Positions 6,203-14,680 of a DNA stretch of 20,492 nucleotides are shown piece by piece. The position numbers and the translations under genes were made by a program. The stretch comes from an uncultured Bacilli bacterium. GTDB lineage: Bacteria; Bacillota_I; Bacilli_A; RF39; UBA660. The notes under the pieces were generated by a model. The model was not told the origin of the DNA. It made no database searches and was given only the letters and a program-made list of their open reading frames with translations. The first letter of the stretch is position 1, and every line of letters begins with the position of its first letter. Location: NCBI GenBank assembly GCA_947588865.1, contig CANPYQ010000010.1:1-20492 (forward strand), written 5' to 3'.

Positions 6203-7516
6203 TTACTTTTCTTCTAATAATTTTTTATATTCATCTTCTAAATAATAAACTTCTTTTGGACTCATAAATAGTATAACTGCGTTATCATATTTTAATAATT
6301 TGTCTGCCATACCCTTTTCTATATAATCTCCATGATCTAATTTATTTATAATTGTATATGCATCTATCCCCGGATAATCGTTTGAATTTTCTCTATCAGA
6401 TGTAATATCCATAACATATGCATAATCTGCCGTATTTAGTGCAGTAGCAAAGTCATCTGCAAATTCTTCAACTCTAGAATATGTATTAGATTTCATGATT
6501 GCTATTATAGTTTTATCTGGATATTTTTGTCTTGCTGCTTTAATAGTAACTTTTATCTCTGTTGGATGATGAGCATAATCATCTATTAAAACATTATTAC
6601 CTACAAAAGTTTCTTTAAATCTTCTTTCTGCACCTTTAAATGTTTTAAGTGACTTAGCAACCTGTTTAGCATCCATTCTTTCATAATGGCATAAAGCTAT
6701 TACAGAGAGTGCATTAAGTAACATATGCTTACCAAATAAAGGCAAATCAAAGTGTCCGAAATACTCATCTTCTACATATACATCAAAACTAGTTCCATCA
6801 TTTCTATATTCTATATCTCTAGCTTGTATATCATTATCATCATTTAATCCATAATAGTATATTTGTGGATTTACAGTTAAAGAATGAGTATATGGATCAT
6901 CACCACAAGCAATAACCATTTTACTTGCTTTATTGGCAAATTCTTCATATGCTGATATCAAATCATCCATACTTTTATAATAATCAGTATGATCCATTTC
7001 AATATTTGTAATTATAATATATTCGGGATCATAGGCTAGAAAATGCCTCCTATATTCGCAAGATTCAATTATTAAAGTATTAGAATTTTTATCTCCGTGC
7101 CCTCTTCCATCACCGATTATATAATTACATCCACCCATGTCTGACATTATGTGACTAAGCATTGAAGTTGTTGTTGTTTTCCCATGACAACCACATATAG
7201 AAATAGTCCTAAATTTTTTAGTTAATTTCCCCAACATTTCTTGATATTCATATATTTTTAAATTCATTTGTTTAGCTTTAATAAGTTCAGGATGCGTATC
7301 AATTTTAAGTGCTGGTGAATAGATAACTACTGTATCACTATCTAACTCATCATTTGCTTCAGTATAAATTTTAATACCTCTTTCATCTAATTTATTTTCA
7401 GTAAATTTATGCTCTTTAGCATCATCATACCCAACTACTTCATAACCTAAATCTGATAAAAGTAATGCCAAAGCACTCATTCCAGACCCCTTAATTCCTG
7501 CCATATAATATTTCAT
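6203..7516 (-). CDS. murC: UDP-N-acetylmuramate--L-alanine ligase
   Basis: MurC adds L-Ala to UDP-MurNAc with ATP, the first peptide step in peptidoglycan precursor synthesis in the cytoplasm. The 437-residue length is normal. Visible landmarks are the N-terminal nucleotide-sugar motif GIKGSGMSA (7-15), the ATP loop GCHGKTTTT (109-117, with Cys where Thr is usual), ESCEYRRHF (151-159), TNIEMDHTDYY (170-180), GAERRF (295-300) and DYAHHPTE (313-320). The segment MKSNTYSR (341-348) replaces the common QPHxYSR motif. AAGGAG precedes the ATG at 7516. It sits 11 bases after tadC and before the glycosidase, an unusual place for murC, which is normally in wall/division clusters or alone. Identity is confident; the deviations may be lineage-specific. 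Confidence 0.95.
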   Translation of the reverse strand: MKYYMAGIKGSGMSALALLLSDLGYEVVGYDDAKEHKFTENKLDERGIKIYTEANDELDSDTVVIYSPALKIDTHPELIKAKQMNLKIYEYQEMLGKLTKKFRTISICGCHGKTTTTSMLSHIMSDMGGCNYIIGDGRGHGDKNSNTLIIESCEYRRHFLAYDPEYIIITNIEMDHTDYYKSMDDLISAYEEFANKASKMVIACGDDPYTHSLTVNPQIYYYGLNDDNDIQARDIEYRNDGTSFDVYVEDEYFGHFDLPLFGKHMLLNALSVIALCHYERMDAKQVAKSLKTFKGAERRFKETFVGNNVLIDDYAHHPTEIKVTIKAARQKYPDKTIIAIMKSNTYSRVEEFADDFATALNTADYAYVMDITSDRENSNDYPGIDAYTIINKLDHGDYIEKGMADKLLKYDNAVILFMSPKEVYYLEDEYKKLLEEK

Positions 7517-7527
7517 AAAATCTCTCC

Positions 7528-8226
7528 TTATAATAAATTTATAATAAATGGCCCAAGTATTATAAGTAATATAAGTGGAACTATAAAGATAACAGATATA
7601 ATACTTATTTTATTTGGAATTTTATTAATTTGTGATTTCACTTCCATAACCTGTTTTTCTCTTAAATAATCAATTTGATTATTCATAGTTTCTATAATAC
7701 TATTTCCAAATACACTAGTTTGCGTTATATTCAAAATAATATTATTAATTGTAACAGATGGAATTCTTAATTTTAAATTTTCCAAAGATTCCATTAAAGA
7801 TTTACCAAACTTTGTTTCAATTAAACTTTTTTTGAATTCACTTGAAAGTTCACTATCTATATTATAACACGAAATCTCAAGTGCGTTTTCTAAATTTCTA
7901 CCAGATTCTAATGAAAGTGTCAAAATTTCAAAAAAAGTAAGAGCTTCTCTGTCTAATTTTAATGTTCTTTTATTCAATGGATTTGTTATAAAATAAAAGT
8001 AAAACAAATTATAATATGCAATAATTATGAAAGGAATCAAAAAGTAATTAACATTAAAAATCCAAATTAATAATATTATTAATAATATAGTTGTAATCAA
8101 TCTAACATTTAAAAATGTTACAGCATCAAATTTTATTTTTTGATAATCTCCTAACATATTTATTTTATCTTGGATGTTTTTTATATCTTTTTCTCTAAAA
8201 ATTTTTTTGACTATTGCCTTTCTCAT
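7528..8226 (-). CDS. tadC: TadC-like type II/IV secretion F-domain membrane protein
   Basis: The 232-residue protein has two central hydrophobic segments (about 42-80), a cytoplasmic helical F domain (about 90-200, EALTFFEILTLSLESGRNLENAL and later FGNSIIETMNNQ), and a C-terminal membrane helix (about 208-230). This is the TadC half of the TadB/TadC inner-membrane platform that the ATPase CpaF acts on. It is slightly shorter than typical TadC (about 300 residues). ATG 8226 follows the TadB stop by three bases, with AGGATG as ribosome site. The pair TadB-TadC directly downstream of cpaF is the canonical Tad order. Confidence 0.85.
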   Translation of the reverse strand: MRKAIVKKIFREKDIKNIQDKINMLGDYQKIKFDAVTFLNVRLITTILLIILLIWIFNVNYFLIPFIIIAYYNLFYFYFITNPLNKRTLKLDREALTFFEILTLSLESGRNLENALEISCYNIDSELSSEFKKSLIETKFGKSLMESLENLKLRIPSVTINNIILNITQTSVFGNSIIETMNNQIDYLREKQVMEVKSQINKIPNKISIISVIFIVPLILLIILGPFIINLL

Positions 8227-8229
8227 ACC

Positions 8230-9552
8230 TCACATCCTAACTTTTAAAAAATGTTTTACTGTAATAATATATGAAACATAAATTAAAATCATTAACAATA
8301 GCATTATAATTCCAATTGGTGTTGTATATAAAGGTTTAAAATATTCATTATTTAATATACTAATAAATAAAACAAAAGCAATTGGAACAAATATTAACAC
8401 ATACATAATAAATTTAGAGCTACTAGTTAAAGATTTAAATTCATTCTGAAGTTTTTTTCTATTTAATAGATTTTCTTCAATAGAACTAAATACTTTAATT
8501 ATATTTCCTCCAGATTTATTTAAAACAGATAAACTAGTTGCCAAATAAATAGATTCGTTTGTGTTTATTCTATTAGAAAACCTTTTGAAAGAAATTTCAA
8601 CATCTAATCCAAATAGAAGTTCTTGCTTAATTTTACAAAATTCTTTAGCTATAGGTCCATTTAATTCAACTGATACTAAATCTACTGCTTGAATAATACT
8701 CATTCCAGATTTAAATGCATTATTCATAACTGTAATTGCTTCCACCATATCATTTTCAATTTTTTTTCTATATAAAGAATATTTACAAATATATATAATA
8801 TCCAAGGTATAAAAGCCTAATACAAACGGTATAATCATTTCATAGGGTTGCATAATCTGTGAACCAGACAGTTTAACGATTATTGCTACTAATAAAAATA
8901 TAAATCCTACTACTATTTTTCTTGATATAAATTTTATATTACTATCAAGTCCAAAAGACTCAACATATTTATTATATTTTTTAGCTCTATCTTTTAAAAA
9001 CTTAGATTTTGATAAAAATTTAGTCATTTTATCTATAAAATCATTATACTGATTATATAAACTATCAAACAATGAAATAGACTTATTTTTAGAAGAATTA
9101 ATAGTATATTTAGAAAATCTTTTTTCTAATCTAATACTTTTAAGATATTTTATCAAAAATATTAATACTAATAAGAATATAATTAAAAAACTAAATTGTC
9201 CTATTTTAATAAGATTAGTATCATCTTTAACTACTGTTATAAAAACCATTTCAGTTGTAGTATTTCCTGATTTATCACTTACAGTATATTCTAATTTTTT
9301 TATTCCCTGTTTAGTAAAATCTATTTCATCTATATTCGTCGTAATAAAATTAGTCAAATTACCATCTTGAATATCAGTTGCACTTACATTACTCATATAA
9401 TCAAATTGTTCATTTGCCTTAATTTTAAATGTTTTTTGTTTTATATTTATTATTGGTGCATCATTGTCTTCGCTATCCAATATTTCTTGATAAACAGATG
9501 AAGGAGTATTTAAACCTACATCTTCATTATCATTATTTATAAACTCCTCCAT
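8230..9552 (-). CDS. tadB: TadB-like platform protein with N-terminal extracellular Ig-like (DUF5011-type) domain
   Basis: The 440-residue protein is longer than usual TadB (about 300). Residues 1-30 are acidic. Residues 32-109 resemble a DUF5011/HYR-type bacterial Ig-like domain: APIINI at the start, VSATDIQDGNLT in the middle and LEYTVSDKSGNTTT before the last strand. A membrane helix (about 113-134) is followed by basic KYLKSIRLEKR, predicting N-outside topology, so the Ig-like domain would lie outside. The rest is a standard F-domain protein: helices at about 212-228 and 236-256, the F domain (about 265-375) and helices near 380-400 and 411-432. ATG 9552 is preceded by GAGGTG and an in-frame stop immediately upstream, so the domain is complete and really at the N-terminus. 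It acts with TadC and CpaF as the Tad inner-membrane platform. The Ig fusion is the odd part. Confidence 0.87.
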   Translation of the reverse strand: MEEFINNDNEDVGLNTPSSVYQEILDSEDNDAPIINIKQKTFKIKANEQFDYMSNVSATDIQDGNLTNFITTNIDEIDFTKQGIKKLEYTVSDKSGNTTTEMVFITVVKDDTNLIKIGQFSFLIIFLLVLIFLIKYLKSIRLEKRFSKYTINSSKNKSISLFDSLYNQYNDFIDKMTKFLSKSKFLKDRAKKYNKYVESFGLDSNIKFISRKIVVGFIFLLVAIIVKLSGSQIMQPYEMIIPFVLGFYTLDIIYICKYSLYRKKIENDMVEAITVMNNAFKSGMSIIQAVDLVSVELNGPIAKEFCKIKQELLFGLDVEISFKRFSNRINTNESIYLATSLSVLNKSGGNIIKVFSSIEENLLNRKKLQNEFKSLTSSSKFIMYVLIFVPIAFVLFISILNNEYFKPLYTTPIGIIMLLLMILIYVSYIITVKHFLKVRM

Positions 9553-9562
9553 CTATTCACCT

Positions 9563-10885
9563 CTATTCAAATATATCAGTTAAATTAGTTATACCTCGAG
9601 ATTTTATCGTTTCATATATTTTTGGAGTTATTTTATTTAAATTAAATTCTCCAATAACCTCTCCATCTTTAGTAACACCAGTTTGATTAAATGTAAATAT
9701 TTCATTTAATTTTATTTCGTCATTATCGAATCCTACTACTTCACAAATGCTTGTTACTTTTCTTTTACCATCTACTAACCTTGAAATATTTATTACTATA
9801 TCAATTGCATTTTCTATATATTCCCTTATAGCTTTAATAGGAATTTCCATACCAGCCATAAGTACCATTGTTTCAAGTCTATTTAAAGCATCCTTAGGAC
9901 TATTTGCATGAAGTGTAGTCATACTGCCTTCATGTCCTGTATTCATTGCTTGTAGCATATCAAAAGCTTCTTTTCCACGAACTTCTCCTACTACTATTCT
10001 ATCCGGTCTCATACGAAGAGAATTAATAACTAAATCCCTAATTGTAACCTCCCCAGTTCCCTCATAGTTTGCCCTTCTAGTTTCAAGTGAGATTACATGT
10101 TCTTGTTCTAATTTTAATTCCGCAGCATCTTCTATAGTTATAATTCTCTCATCGTTATCTATAAATGATGACATAACATTCAATAAAGTTGTTTTCCCAC
10201 TACCAGTACCTCCGCAAACTATAATGTTCATTTTACTTTTTACACATGCTTCTATAAATCTAGCCATATATGGTGTCATGGTACCATTCCTTAAAAAATC
10301 TTCTATATTAGCTAACTCTTTTTTAAACTTTCGTATAGTCAGTACTGGTCCATTTATACTCAATGGCTCTATTATCGCGTTTAATCTAGAGCCGTCAGAT
10401 AGTCTTGCATCTACCATAGGATTAGCTGTATCAATAGTTCTTCCAATAGGTTGAATAAGTCTTTGAATAGTTCTAATTATGTGATTATTATTTATGAATG
10501 AAACACTATCATCCTTTATAATTTTACCATCTAATTCAATATATATATCATTAATTCCATTTACCATAATTTCAGTAATACTAGGATCATCCAATAATTC
10601 CGTAATAGGTCCGTAACCATTTATCTCATTACTAATTAAATTATTTATATAGCTTCTTTCGATTACGCTCAAATCATAACCTTCTAATGTTTTATCTATT
10701 TGTTTCCTAACATAGCTAGTAAGTCCTAGTTCATTATTAGTATTATTATCAATTAAATTCTGAATTATTTTATTTCTAAGTTCATCTAGCAATTCTTTAT
10801 TAGAGAAAGCTTCATAATCTGGTATATCTTTTAAACTTTTTGAATTTTCTTTTACATCAAATTCATCTATAAAAGTTTTACTCAA
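9563..10885 (-). CDS. cpaF: CpaF/TadA-type secretion ATPase
   Basis: This hexameric ATPase of the type II/IV secretion superfamily powers Tad pilus assembly from the cytoplasmic face. The 440-residue sequence has the N-terminal helical domain (about 30-110), Walker A GGTGSGKT (225-232), an Asp box IITIEDAAEL (248-257), Walker B RIVVGEVRG (296-304) and a His box GHEGSMTTLHANS (317-329). All catalytic elements are intact. The start is TTG at 10885-10883, supported by AAGGTGA six bases upstream; it overlaps the end of the upstream ATPase gene by 8 bases, indicating translational coupling. The downstream neighbours are TadB and TadC as expected. Confidence 0.95.
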   Translation of the reverse strand: MSKTFIDEFDVKENSKSLKDIPDYEAFSNKELLDELRNKIIQNLIDNNTNNELGLTSYVRKQIDKTLEGYDLSVIERSYINNLISNEINGYGPITELLDDPSITEIMVNGINDIYIELDGKIIKDDSVSFINNNHIIRTIQRLIQPIGRTIDTANPMVDARLSDGSRLNAIIEPLSINGPVLTIRKFKKELANIEDFLRNGTMTPYMARFIEACVKSKMNIIVCGGTGSGKTTLLNVMSSFIDNDERIITIEDAAELKLEQEHVISLETRRANYEGTGEVTIRDLVINSLRMRPDRIVVGEVRGKEAFDMLQAMNTGHEGSMTTLHANSPKDALNRLETMVLMAGMEIPIKAIREYIENAIDIVINISRLVDGKRKVTSICEVVGFDNDEIKLNEIFTFNQTGVTKDGEVIGEFNLNKITPKIYETIKSRGITNLTDIFE

Positions 10886-11654
10886 CTGAATTCACCTTAC
10901 TTTCCTTTAATAAATCATTAGCTATTAAATTGTATATTTTCATTGCGCCTTTATACTTTTTATAAATATGATCATCAAGTGTTAAAATTTTTCCATTTAT
11001 TATATATTTATCAATATCTTTTATGTAAAAATTTTCAGGTATTATGTAATTTACATTTTTGTTTATTATGTTTTTAATGTCATATTTGTTATAGTAATTT
11101 TTACCTTTAACATTTGAGTTATTTAATATAATTTTATAGTTGTTTTTATCCATATTATTTAATATAGATACCATAGTTTTCATATTCTTTAAATTCATAG
11201 AATCATTATTAATTACATATAATATTCCATCACTATAATCTAATGAAAATAAGTTCATATCTGTCAATATATGACTAGTATCAATTAAAATCACATCATA
11301 TTTCATACTAGCCTTATATATTATTAAATTCAACACTTCACTAGTTATTTTACGGGCAAATCTTAAATCTTTAGGAGCAGCTAATACTTTTATTAGTTCA
11401 TTATAACTACAAATATAATCATCAAGTGTCGTAAATGTATTATTATTTATGTCCTCAAATAAATTATAGATATCATTTTCATAATTTAAATTTAATATAG
11501 CTGCAATATCCCCAGAATACAAATCTAAATCAACTATTAATACTCTTTTTTTTAATCTAGAAAAAATTCCAGCTAAATTTAGCACTGTAGTAGTTTTACC
11601 TACTCCTCCTTTTACTGATGTAATTGTAAATATCTTAGCTTTATTTAAAGACAT
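10878..11654 (-). CDS. cpaE: CpaE/TadZ-like MinD/ParA-type ATPase
   Basis: The 258-residue protein has the deviant Walker A KGGVGKTT (15-22) with signature Lys, the A' motif VLIVDLDLYSGD (38-49) and a Walker B-like VILIDTSH (121-128). In Tad systems such proteins localise the pilus machine in the cell. Typical CpaE/TadZ has an N-terminal receiver-like domain; this one lacks it and consists of the ATPase alone. GGGGTGAT lies just upstream of the ATG at 11654. It is between the TadE-like genes and cpaF, overlapping cpaF by 8 bases. A generic MinD-like role is the alternative, but the operon makes CpaE most likely. Confidence 0.85.
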   Translation of the reverse strand: MSLNKAKIFTITSVKGGVGKTTTVLNLAGIFSRLKKRVLIVDLDLYSGDIAAILNLNYENDIYNLFEDINNNTFTTLDDYICSYNELIKVLAAPKDLRFARKITSEVLNLIIYKASMKYDVILIDTSHILTDMNLFSLDYSDGILYVINNDSMNLKNMKTMVSILNNMDKNNYKIILNNSNVKGKNYYNKYDIKNIINKNVNYIIPENFYIKDIDKYIINGKILTLDDHIYKKYKGAMKIYNLIANDLLKESKVNSVE

Positions 11655-11658
11655 TTTA

Positions 11659-12027
11659 TCACCCCTTTATAATCTTATTATAATTTTTCAAACCCTTATA
11701 TGTTACAGTTATTACACTATTATTTAAAATTTTATTATATATACTATTATTTTTTTTAGTAACTGCTATTTCAATAAAACTATCAGTATTATTTATTTTT
11801 ATTTCATCTATATCATCTATATTTTTATTTAACAATATTTTAACCTTACTATCTATTTGTGGATCTTCTTGATTTTTCAAATAATACTCTACTGCATCAT
11901 ATGTATTACTGCTTATATTTCTTTTTTCTATATATGAAAGGCCTAATTCAGCTACAAGTGTAAAAATAATAAGAAGTACAGGAAGTATTATAATAAACAT
12001 AACTAATACTTGACCTTTACTATTCAT
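11659..12027 (-). CDS. TadE/TadF-like pseudopilin
   Basis: The 122-residue protein has a basic N-terminus MNSKGQVLVMFIIILPVLLI followed by one membrane helix (about 6-27) and a polar domain, matching the TadE/TadF pseudopilin pattern where cleavage after Gly is possible. The ribosome site AGGAG is about 11 bases upstream, longer than usual, and the ATG overlaps the end of the upstream TadE gene by 8 bases, suggesting coupled translation. It probably forms the pilus base or tip with its paralogue. The residue at the usual Glu+5 position is Met rather than Glu, an unusual feature compared with its neighbour. Confidence 0.75.
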   Translation of the reverse strand: MNSKGQVLVMFIIILPVLLIIFTLVAELGLSYIEKRNISSNTYDAVEYYLKNQEDPQIDSKVKILLNKNIDDIDEIKINNTDSFIEIAVTKKNNSIYNKILNNSVITVTYKGLKNYNKIIKG

Positions 12028-12361
12028 TTCTATAAATACTCCTATCTATAGTTATTTCATAATTTTTTCCTAATACTATATTTAATAAAGGAGAGATAAC
12101 CTTTACATCTTTAGTTAAATTTATAGTTAAAATTTCATCACCATCTATATAATTAATTTCTATATTTTTATCATTTACATAACTATTTATTTTTTCATAA
12201 TCCCCTTCGTTATACATATCAGTTATTACATCTATATCATTTTCTAATGAATATTTTTTGTATATTATATTACCAAAATCAATAACCGATATTATCAATA
12301 ATAAGAATATAGGTAAAACAATAATAAATTCTACTAAAGCCTGACCTTTATTATCCTTCAT
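12020..12361 (-). CDS. TadE-like pseudopilin, first gene of the tad operon
   Basis: The 113-residue protein begins MKDNKGQALVEFIIVLPIF, the classic TadE signature KGQALVEF with Glu in the hydrophobic segment, followed by one helix (about 7-27) and a small polar domain. TadE proteins are minor pseudopilins processed by the prepilin peptidase and needed for Flp pilus assembly. The ribosome site before ATG 12361 is weak (GAGTG). It is led by an extended -10 promoter at 12386-12394. Confidence 0.8.
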   Translation of the reverse strand: MKDNKGQALVEFIIVLPIFLLLIISVIDFGNIIYKKYSLENDIDVITDMYNEGDYEKINSYVNDKNIEINYIDGDEILTINLTKDVKVISPLLNIVLGKNYEITIDRSIYRNE

Positions 12362-12385
12362 AATATCACACTCGTATCTTAGATA

Positions 12386-12394
12386 ATTATATCA
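12386..12394 (-). promoter_or_regulatory. Extended -10 promoter of the tad operon
   Basis: TGA-TATAAT on the minus strand (12394-12386) is a perfect extended -10. The -35 region is poor. A run of ten T's (12401-12410) lies in the spacer, and an AT-rich hairpin just upstream of it might end pnp read-through. The transcript would have a leader of about 18 bases. The rest of 12362-12550 is AT-rich with nothing else recognisable. Confidence 0.6.
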
Positions 12395-12542
12395 AAATAT
12401 AAAAAAAAAAGATAGACTTTTATATCTATTTTAGATAAAAACTTATTATTAATTTTTGATTTTCGTATTTCTGTAATATTGTAATTTTTCAATCTTTAAT
12501 ATTTAATTAAATTATGTCTTCAATTAGCAATTATAGTATGAT

Positions 12543-12569
12543 AAAAGCAGCTATTTAATGGCTGCTTTT
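12543..12569 (-). terminator. Terminator hairpin after pnp
   Basis: AAAAGCAGC (12569-12561) pairs with GCTGCTTTT (12551-12543) on the minus strand, a 9-bp stem overlapping the pnp stop codon. The U tract is short (four bases within the stem end), so efficiency is uncertain. Confidence 0.6.
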
Positions 12570-14680
12570 CTTGAAAAATTAAGTCTTCCACGCTTATCAT
12601 AACCTAAGCATTTAACTATAATTTCATCTCCTTCTTTAACTATATCAGTTACTTTTTCTACTCTTTCTGTATTAAGTTCAGATATATGAACCATTCCTTC
12701 ACAACCTGGCCATATTTCTACGAAACACCCAGAATCAATTATTTTAACTACCTTAGCGCTATATATTTTACCTTCTTCTGGAGTTCTTACTACATCCTTA
12801 ATCATATTAGCAGTTTTTTCAATTATATCTTTATCAGTATGATATATAACTACTCTACCATCATCTTCTAAATCAACTTTTACTGCATTTACATCATTAA
12901 CTGCTGTAACATTACTTGCTTCAAGTATAATTCTAGTAATAGTTTCTCCACCTTTACCAATAACTTCTTTAATCTTCAAAGGATCTATCATAAATACCAT
13001 AGTTTTTGGAGCATATTTGCTTACTTCTTTTCTTGGCTCAGGTATTTGTGCTTCTATCTTATCTAGTATTTCCATACGGGCTACTTTTGCTTGAGCTAAA
13101 GCTTCTTTAAGTATTTCTTTAGTTATACCTTTTATTTTAATATCCATTTGAAGTGCACATATACCATTTCTAGTTCCTGCAACTTTAAAATCCATATCTC
13201 CTAAATAATCTTCCATACCTTGTATGTCGGTCAAAATAGTATAATCATCACCATATGTAATTAATCCCATAGCAATACCAGCTACTGGAGCTTTAATTGG
13301 AACACCTGCAGCCATCAAACTCATACATCCAGCACAAATACTAGCTTGTGATGATGAACCATTTGATTCAAGTATTTCTGATACTACACGTATCGTATAT
13401 GGAAACTCTTCTTCACTTGGTATTACTTGCGCTAAAGCTCTTTCTCCTAACGCACCATGTCCAATTTCTCGTCTACCAGGAGCTCCATATCTACCTGTTT
13501 CCCCAACACTAAATTGTGGGAAATTATAATGTAACATAAATCTCTTTTCAGTTTCAAGATCAAGGCCATCAAGTATTTGATGTTCTCCAAGTGCACCCAA
13601 TGTAGTAACACTTAAACTTTGAGTTTCCCCTCTTGTAAATAGAGCTGAACCATGAGTCCTTGGTAGTAAATCTATATCAGTAGAAATTGGTCTAATTTGT
13701 GTCATAGTTCTACCATCAGCTCTTAAATGCTCTTTAACTACTATTGATCTAAATAATTCATATTCAATTTCTCCAAATACTAATTTGACACTTGTTAAAA
13801 GTTTGTTTAGTTCTTCCTCATCTAAAGAATTATTTTCAGCTTTATATTTATCAACTATTTCTTCTTTTAAAGTATCAATTGTATTATATTTAGTAAGTTT
13901 ATCCTTAATACGTAAAGCTTCATCAAGCCTTTTACTACAATATTCTTTTACTTCACTTCTTAGAGTATCAGATATCTCTAGTACCTCATACTCCATTTTC
14001 TCTTCGCCACATTCATCAATTATCTTTTTTTGAAATTCACATAATTCTTTAACTGCATCATGTCCAAACATAAGTGCCTCTAACATATCATCTTCAGATA
14101 CCTCTTTTGAACCTGCCTCAACCATGTTTATAGCATCTATTGTTCCAGCAACAGTTAAATCTATATCTGATAATTCAGTCTCACTTACTGTTGGATTTAT
14201 TACAAATTTTCCGTCAACTCTACCAACTTTAACACCAGCAATAGGACCATCAAAAGGTATTTTAGATATACTTGTTGCAAGTGATGATCCAAACATAGCA
14301 GCCATTTCTGGTGAATTATCTGGATCAACAGACAAAACAGTATTTACTATTTGTACCTCGTTTTTAAAATCTTCTGGAAACATTGGTCTCATTGGTCTAT
14401 CTATCATGCGAGCTGCAAGTGTTGCAGCCTCTGTTGGTCTACCTTCTCTTTTTATAAATCCACCTGGTATTTTACCAACTGAATAAAGTTTTTCTTGATA
14501 CAAAACCATTAATGGAAAAAAATCAGATAAAATATTTGCAGTTTTACTTACTACAACCGTTGATAATACAACTGTATCACCTAATCTAACTAATACTGAG
14601 CCACTCGCTTGTTTTGCAAGTTCTCCAATTTCTACAACTAATTTTTTACCTTTAAAATCTAATTCATATATTTTTTTCAC
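12551..14680 (-). CDS. pnp: Polyribonucleotide nucleotidyltransferase (PNPase)
   Basis: PNPase degrades RNA 3' to 5' by phosphorolysis in the RNA decay machinery. I prefer the GTG at 14680 (709 residues) to an ATG at 14701: AAGGAG lies inside the longer frame and about 11 bases before the GTG, no ribosome site precedes the ATG, and family members begin just before this FxxDF-like strand. Domains in order are RNase PH-1 (about 5-135), helical linker (140-300), RNase PH-2 (about 305-535) with GRREIGHG (402-409) and SSSQAS (442-447), KH with GKGG (575-578) and S1 (about 636-703). The catalytic Asp cluster DYLGDMDFK is present. It overlaps the preceding small gene by 17 bases and is in the rpsO transcription unit, a conserved pairing. 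Confidence 0.95.
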   Translation of the reverse strand: MKKIYELDFKGKKLVVEIGELAKQASGSVLVRLGDTVVLSTVVVSKTANILSDFFPLMVLYQEKLYSVGKIPGGFIKREGRPTEAATLAARMIDRPMRPMFPEDFKNEVQIVNTVLSVDPDNSPEMAAMFGSSLATSISKIPFDGPIAGVKVGRVDGKFVINPTVSETELSDIDLTVAGTIDAINMVEAGSKEVSEDDMLEALMFGHDAVKELCEFQKKIIDECGEEKMEYEVLEISDTLRSEVKEYCSKRLDEALRIKDKLTKYNTIDTLKEEIVDKYKAENNSLDEEELNKLLTSVKLVFGEIEYELFRSIVVKEHLRADGRTMTQIRPISTDIDLLPRTHGSALFTRGETQSLSVTTLGALGEHQILDGLDLETEKRFMLHYNFPQFSVGETGRYGAPGRREIGHGALGERALAQVIPSEEEFPYTIRVVSEILESNGSSSQASICAGCMSLMAAGVPIKAPVAGIAMGLITYGDDYTILTDIQGMEDYLGDMDFKVAGTRNGICALQMDIKIKGITKEILKEALAQAKVARMEILDKIEAQIPEPRKEVSKYAPKTMVFMIDPLKIKEVIGKGGETITRIILEASNVTAVNDVNAVKVDLEDDGRVVIYHTDKDIIEKTANMIKDVVRTPEEGKIYSAKVVKIIDSGCFVEIWPGCEGMVHISELNTERVEKVTDIVKEGDEIIVKCLGYDKRGRLNFSRKAAIK

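Noticed and set aside
14124..14486. Plus-strand open frame of 120 codons inside pnp
   Set aside because: Antisense to conserved PNPase sequence and without initiation signals; typical shadow of a conserved gene.
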